Assembly: GCA_964411275.1 (NCBI GenBank)
Contig: CAYPKG010000041.1
Span: forward strand, 1-17,217
Origin: CAYPKG01 sp964411275
GTDB lineage: Bacteria; Bacillota; Clostridia; Christensenellales; CAG-138
Direction: 5' to 3'
DNA: 17,217 bases
Within the stretch, counting starts at the first letter, position 1. Each line of letters starts with the position of its first letter. Both the position numbers and the translations under genes were made by a program. Under the pieces are notes generated by a model that was given only the letters and a program-made list of their open reading frames with translations, had not been told where the DNA came from and did no database searches. Of the stretch, positions 14,972 to 17,217 are shown piece by piece.

Positions 14972-15606
14972 AAATTTTGTTCCCTCCCTACCTGTTGCAA
15001 AAACTTTTGTATCATACCGCGGTTGCGACAAACGCGTGACTTTTCCGCCGCGACGATATTCTCAATCTGGTGTACCGCTTTCTCCACAACGTCGTTGACT
15101 ACAATATAATCATACCGGGACAAGTATGTCATCTCCTCGATAGCCATCGCAAAGCGCCGCTCTACCACCTCAGGCATTTCCGTCCCCCGGCCGATCAGTC
15201 GGGATTTCAACTCCCCCATGGAGGGCGGGGCGATGAATATCATCACCGCGTCAGGACAGACCTCCTTGACCCGCATGCCCCCTTGCACGTCGATTTCCAA
15301 TATGACGTCAAAGCCATGGCAGCGCTCTTCCTCCACGTATTGTTTGGGCGTTCCGTAATAGTTCATCCCGAACACATGCATATATTCAAGAAAATCGCCC
15401 CGGGCGACCATCGTCTCAAATTCAGACGGTGATTTGAAGAAGTAATGCACACCCTCGATCTCTCCGGGCCGTTTTGCCCTGGTGGTGGCGGATACGGAGT
15501 TTTTTATGCGGCAGTTACGCCCGCACAGCTCCCGGTTTATCGTGCCTTTCCCGACCCCCGACGGCCCGGAAAGCACGATCAAAATTCCGTCCTTATTCTG
15601 CTCCAT
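14968..15606 (-). CDS. gmk: Guanylate kinase
   Basis: 212 residues; phosphorylates GMP (and dGMP) to GDP with ATP. The P-loop is SGPSGVGKGT (13-22). The GMP-binding signature SVSATTRAKRPGE continues to HYFF, and NYYGTPK lies in the GMP-binding domain. Start: two in-frame ATGs exist. The AGGGGG site (15621-15616) is 9 nt from the second (15606) and only 3 nt from the first (15612), so I prefer 15606; the alternative adds two residues (Met-Asn). Its stop overlaps rpoZ. The spacer upstream, toward remA, is 120 nt and can form several hairpins. Confidence 0.95.
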   Translation of the reverse strand: MEQNKDGILIVLSGPSGVGKGTINRELCGRNCRIKNSVSATTRAKRPGEIEGVHYFFKSPSEFETMVARGDFLEYMHVFGMNYYGTPKQYVEEERCHGFDVILEIDVQGGMRVKEVCPDAVMIFIAPPSMGELKSRLIGRGTEMPEVVERRFAMAIEEMTYLSRYDYIVVNDVVEKAVHQIENIVAAEKSRVCRNRGMIQKFLQQVGREQNL

Positions 15607-15612
15607 GTTCAT

Positions 15613-15726
15613 TTTCCCCCTATATGCCGAAAATCAAACCCCAAATGGGTATGGGATAACCTTTCGCGCGACGCGTTCTTGACTCCCGCCGAAGCGGCCA
15701 CAAAGCCATAGGCTTTGCGGATGACA
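15613..15726 (-). other. Structured spacer between remA and gmk
   Basis: No gene is seen. On the minus strand it can form CAAAGCC-TAT-GGCTTTG (7-bp stem, 15714-15698) and then CCGC-TTCG-GCGG, a short stem with the very stable UUCG tetraloop. Further GC-rich self-complementary bases (CGCGTCGCGCG) and CCCATTTGGG lie closer to gmk. This is the first non-overlapping junction after remA, so it could be a processing site or attenuator. No run of U follows the stems, so a classic terminator is not supported. Confidence 0.4.
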
Positions 15727-15978
15727 TTACTCGTCATCCTCCACATCCAGCCGGTTCGCCACGGTTTCCGGTTGGATGGACGACAAAATCACATGGGAAC
15801 TGTCCATCACGATCACCGCCCGGGTTCTGCGGCCATACGTAGCGTCGATGAGCCTTCCGCGCTCCCGCGCCTCCTGGATCACCCGCTTGATCGGCGCGCT
15901 TTCAGGGCTGACGATGGCTACAAGCCGGTTGGCCGACACGATATTGCCAAAGCCGATGTTGATCAATTTGATTGCCAT
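15727..15978 (-). CDS. remA: RemA family extracellular matrix regulator (DUF370)
   Basis: 83 residues, very close to Bacillus RemA: IKLINIGFGNIVSANR, IVSPESAPIKR, LIDATYGRRTRAVIVMDS and QPETVANRL all follow the family. In Bacillus subtilis RemA is a DNA-binding activator of biofilm matrix genes; in other Clostridia the role is untested. GGAGG lies about 7 nt before the ATG. It starts 11 nt after the yicC stop, the common yicC-remA-gmk arrangement. Confidence 0.95.
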   Translation of the reverse strand: MAIKLINIGFGNIVSANRLVAIVSPESAPIKRVIQEARERGRLIDATYGRRTRAVIVMDSSHVILSSIQPETVANRLDVEDDE

Positions 15979-15989
15979 AAGCCCCTCCG

Positions 15990-16871
15990 CTATTCGATAT
16001 TCTGCACCTGTTCCCGGATTTTTTCTATTTCGCCCTTTCCGGCGATTACCGCGTTTGTCAATGCGGCATCGTTGGCCTTTGAGCCGATTGTGTTAAACTC
16101 CCGGTTCATCTCCTGGACGATGAAGTCAAGCTTGCGGCCCGCGGGCTGTTCTTCCCCCGAAAGCGCCAGCTTCATTTGCGTAATATGGCTCTTCAACCGC
16201 ACGATCTCCTCGTCCACGCTGGCCTTGTCGGCAAACACCGCCACCTCCAGCGCAAGCCGCGCCGGGTCCGGCGCGGCGCCGTCCAGCAATTGCGCAATGC
16301 GCTCGTTGAGCTTCAACTTATATTCTTCCACAACTAACGGCGCCCTCTCCTCGATTGTTTTCGTAAGGGCCAGCACCGCCTCGGCGCGCGTGGAAAGATC
16401 CTCATACAGCCGCCCGCCCTCGTCCAGGCGCATGGTAAGCAGTTCGTCAACGGCCTTGTTCGCCGCTTCCCTGGCTAGCGCCATGACTGCATCCCGGTCC
16501 TCTTCCGCCTCCACAACCTCGGATACATCCGGCAGTTTGAGCGCGGCACAGAGCGTCAGGTCGTCCGGAAGGCACAGCTTTGCGTTCGCTTCCCTGGCCG
16601 CCGAGACATACTCCGCCATCAGCCCGCCGTCGATCACCACCCGCCGGGCGTCGTTGCGCTCGTTGCGGTAATTCACAAATACATCCACATGCCCTCTCAA
16701 GAGCCGCCCGCTTAAAACCTTGCGGAATGTATCCTCCAAAAAGGAAATATGCCGGGGAAGCCGCATGCCGACGTCCAGATACCGGTGATTGACGGATTTT
16801 AATTCAACGGTAATCTCCCTGCCGTCATACCCGGCGGTTCCCCGGCCATAACCGGTCATGCTGCTGATCAA
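15990..16871 (-). CDS. yicC: YicC family endoribonuclease
   Basis: 293 residues, normal length. It begins MISSMTGYGRG, the family N-terminus. The C-terminal DUF1732 signature GRKLDFIVQEMNRE...NTIGSKAND is present near residues 245-270. E. coli YicC is an RNase implicated in small-RNA turnover. The start codon is TTG at 16871: AGGGAGGG lies 8 nt upstream of it, whereas the first in-frame ATG (16859) is 20 nt from the site and would cut the conserved residues before MTGYGRG. It is the first gene of the run and has a good promoter upstream. Confidence 0.94.
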   Translation of the reverse strand: MISSMTGYGRGTAGYDGREITVELKSVNHRYLDVGMRLPRHISFLEDTFRKVLSGRLLRGHVDVFVNYRNERNDARRVVIDGGLMAEYVSAAREANAKLCLPDDLTLCAALKLPDVSEVVEAEEDRDAVMALAREAANKAVDELLTMRLDEGGRLYEDLSTRAEAVLALTKTIEERAPLVVEEYKLKLNERIAQLLDGAAPDPARLALEVAVFADKASVDEEIVRLKSHITQMKLALSGEEQPAGRKLDFIVQEMNREFNTIGSKANDAALTNAVIAGKGEIEKIREQVQNIE

Positions 16872-16923
16872 TGGCTTGTCCCTCCCTGTAGGATCCCTTT
16901 GTTTTTTTGTACAAGTACATTAT

Positions 16924-16953
16924 AGTATATCACATTCAGGTAAATGATGTCGA
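16924..16953 (-). promoter_or_regulatory. Predicted promoter of the yicC-remA-gmk run
   Basis: Minus strand: TCGACA (16953-16948, 5/6 to TTGACA), 18-nt spacer, TATACT (16929-16924) preceded by TGA as an extended -10. A second, overlapping TATAAT occupies 16924-16919. The predicted transcript start is near 16917, giving a leader of about 45 nt before the TTG start. This is the best promoter in the window and may drive the whole leftward run as far as coaBC. Confidence 0.65.
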
Positions 16954-17003
16954 ATGTAATATGGATTTTTCCCACGTACCCCTTTCCTATTCTTTTCCTT
17001 CTA

Positions 17004-17030
17004 TGATATCGATAAAATGCTGATATCGAT
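17004..17030. repeat. Direct repeat TGATATCGAT, two copies
   Basis: TGATATCGAT occurs at 17004-17013 and 17021-17030, start to start 17 bp apart. Each contains the palindromes GATATC and ATCGAT. The pair lies about 50-75 bp upstream of the yicC -35 box, a plausible activator-site position, but no regulator can be named. Confidence 0.5.
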
Positions 17031-17035
17031 GCTAA

Positions 17036-17062
17036 AGCGCCGGAACATTTCATTCCGGCGCT
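17036..17062 (-). terminator. Hairpin with weak U tail, possible terminator of an upstream gene
   Basis: AGCGCCGGAA and TTCCGGCGCT form a perfect 10-bp GC-rich stem with a 7-nt loop. On the minus strand the stem is followed by TTAGC, a very short U tract. It would separate anything upstream from the yicC promoter. The stem is certain; its terminator function is only possible. Confidence 0.4.
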
Positions 17063-17082
17063 GGGCCATCGGCAAAATAGGT

Positions 17083-17106
17083 GGCAAAATGCCCCGCCAT
17101 TTTGCC
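17083..17106. repeat. 9-bp inverted repeat GGCAAAATG/CATTTTGCC
   Basis: Perfect 9-bp arms around the 6-nt loop CCCCGC. Another GGCAAAAT lies just outside at 17071-17078, so the arm motif occurs three times in 36 bp. No gene is present. Confidence 0.6.
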
Positions 17107-17135
17107 TCTTCAAAAAACGCTATGGGCAGAATAAA

Positions 17136-17173
17136 AATCCGTCAAAATCAACGACATGCGCGGTGATTTTGAC
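17136..17173 (-). terminator. 10-bp hairpin followed by U-rich tail
   Basis: GTCAAAATCA (17173-17164) pairs with TGATTTTGAC (17150-17141) on the minus strand around a 13-nt loop, followed by GGATTTTTATT. The U-rich tail after a perfect stem is terminator-like, though two G residues intervene and the stem is A/T-rich. It probably ends a gene lying beyond the right edge. Confidence 0.45.
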
Positions 17174-17174
17174 A

Positions 17175-17212
17175 CCTTGCATGCGGCAAGGCCGACAGAC
17201 GATGCAATCGTC
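17175..17212. repeat. Two small hairpins at the right edge
   Basis: CCTTGC/GCAAGG (17175-17191, 5-nt loop) and GACGAT/ATCGTC (17198-17212, 3-nt loop) are adjacent 6-bp stems. With the three longer hairpins to the left they make five inverted repeats within about 180 bp. Each is modest alone. Confidence 0.4.
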
Positions 17213-17217
17213 CGAGG

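Noticed and set aside
16868..17113. 81-codon minus-strand open frame upstream of yicC
   Set aside because: It starts at a TTG without a clear binding site, covers the predicted promoter and hairpins, overlaps the yicC start, and its translation resembles no family I know.

Overview
The window reads as chromosomal housekeeping DNA from a GC-rich (about 60 % by eye) member of the Clostridia/Bacillota, probably a metagenome-derived scaffold. The evidence is Firmicutes-type content (remA, a whiA plus HPr-like pair, dnaE with a PHP domain, ATP-dependent pfkA, an RlmCD-type methyltransferase) and the familiar run yicC-remA-gmk-rpoZ-coaBC-priA-def-fmt-rsmB-rlmN. Every credible gene lies on the minus strand, so transcription runs from right to left. 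No rRNA, tRNA, CRISPR array, transposase or phage gene was found.

Right to left: 16872-17217 is non-coding, with a series of hairpins, a direct repeat and a good promoter. yicC (TTG start) and remA follow, then a 114-nt structured spacer, then gmk, rpoZ and coaBC joined by ATGA stop/start overlaps. A 164-nt spacer holding three 23-bp GC-rich repeats and a perfect 14-bp hairpin separates coaBC from priA. After a short spacer with a possible promoter comes def-fmt-rsmB-rlmN, again joined by ATGA overlaps. rlmN is interrupted near its 3' end by a 10-N assembly gap flanked by two diverged copies of the same ~50 bp. whiA follows directly, with its ribosome binding site inside the last rlmN codons. 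Then come a Crh-like HPr paralogue lacking the phosphorylatable His15, dnaE (broken by a frameshift at about codon 735), pfkA with its own extended -10 promoter, and rlmD.

The genes supply central information processing: RNA turnover (YicC), biofilm/matrix regulation (RemA), GMP to GDP (Gmk), RNA polymerase omega, CoA synthesis (CoaBC), replication restart (PriA), N-formyl-Met handling (Fmt, Def), rRNA methylation (RsmB, RlmN, RlmD), cell-division regulation (WhiA), carbon-catabolite signalling (Crh-like HPr), replication (DnaE) and glycolysis (PfkA). I see no clear new defence or mobile system. The points most worth a second look are the His15-to-Arg HPr beside whiA, the dnaE frameshift at a short repeat, the strain-mosaic gap in rlmN, the direct rlmN-whiA junction, and two hairpin/repeat-rich spacers.
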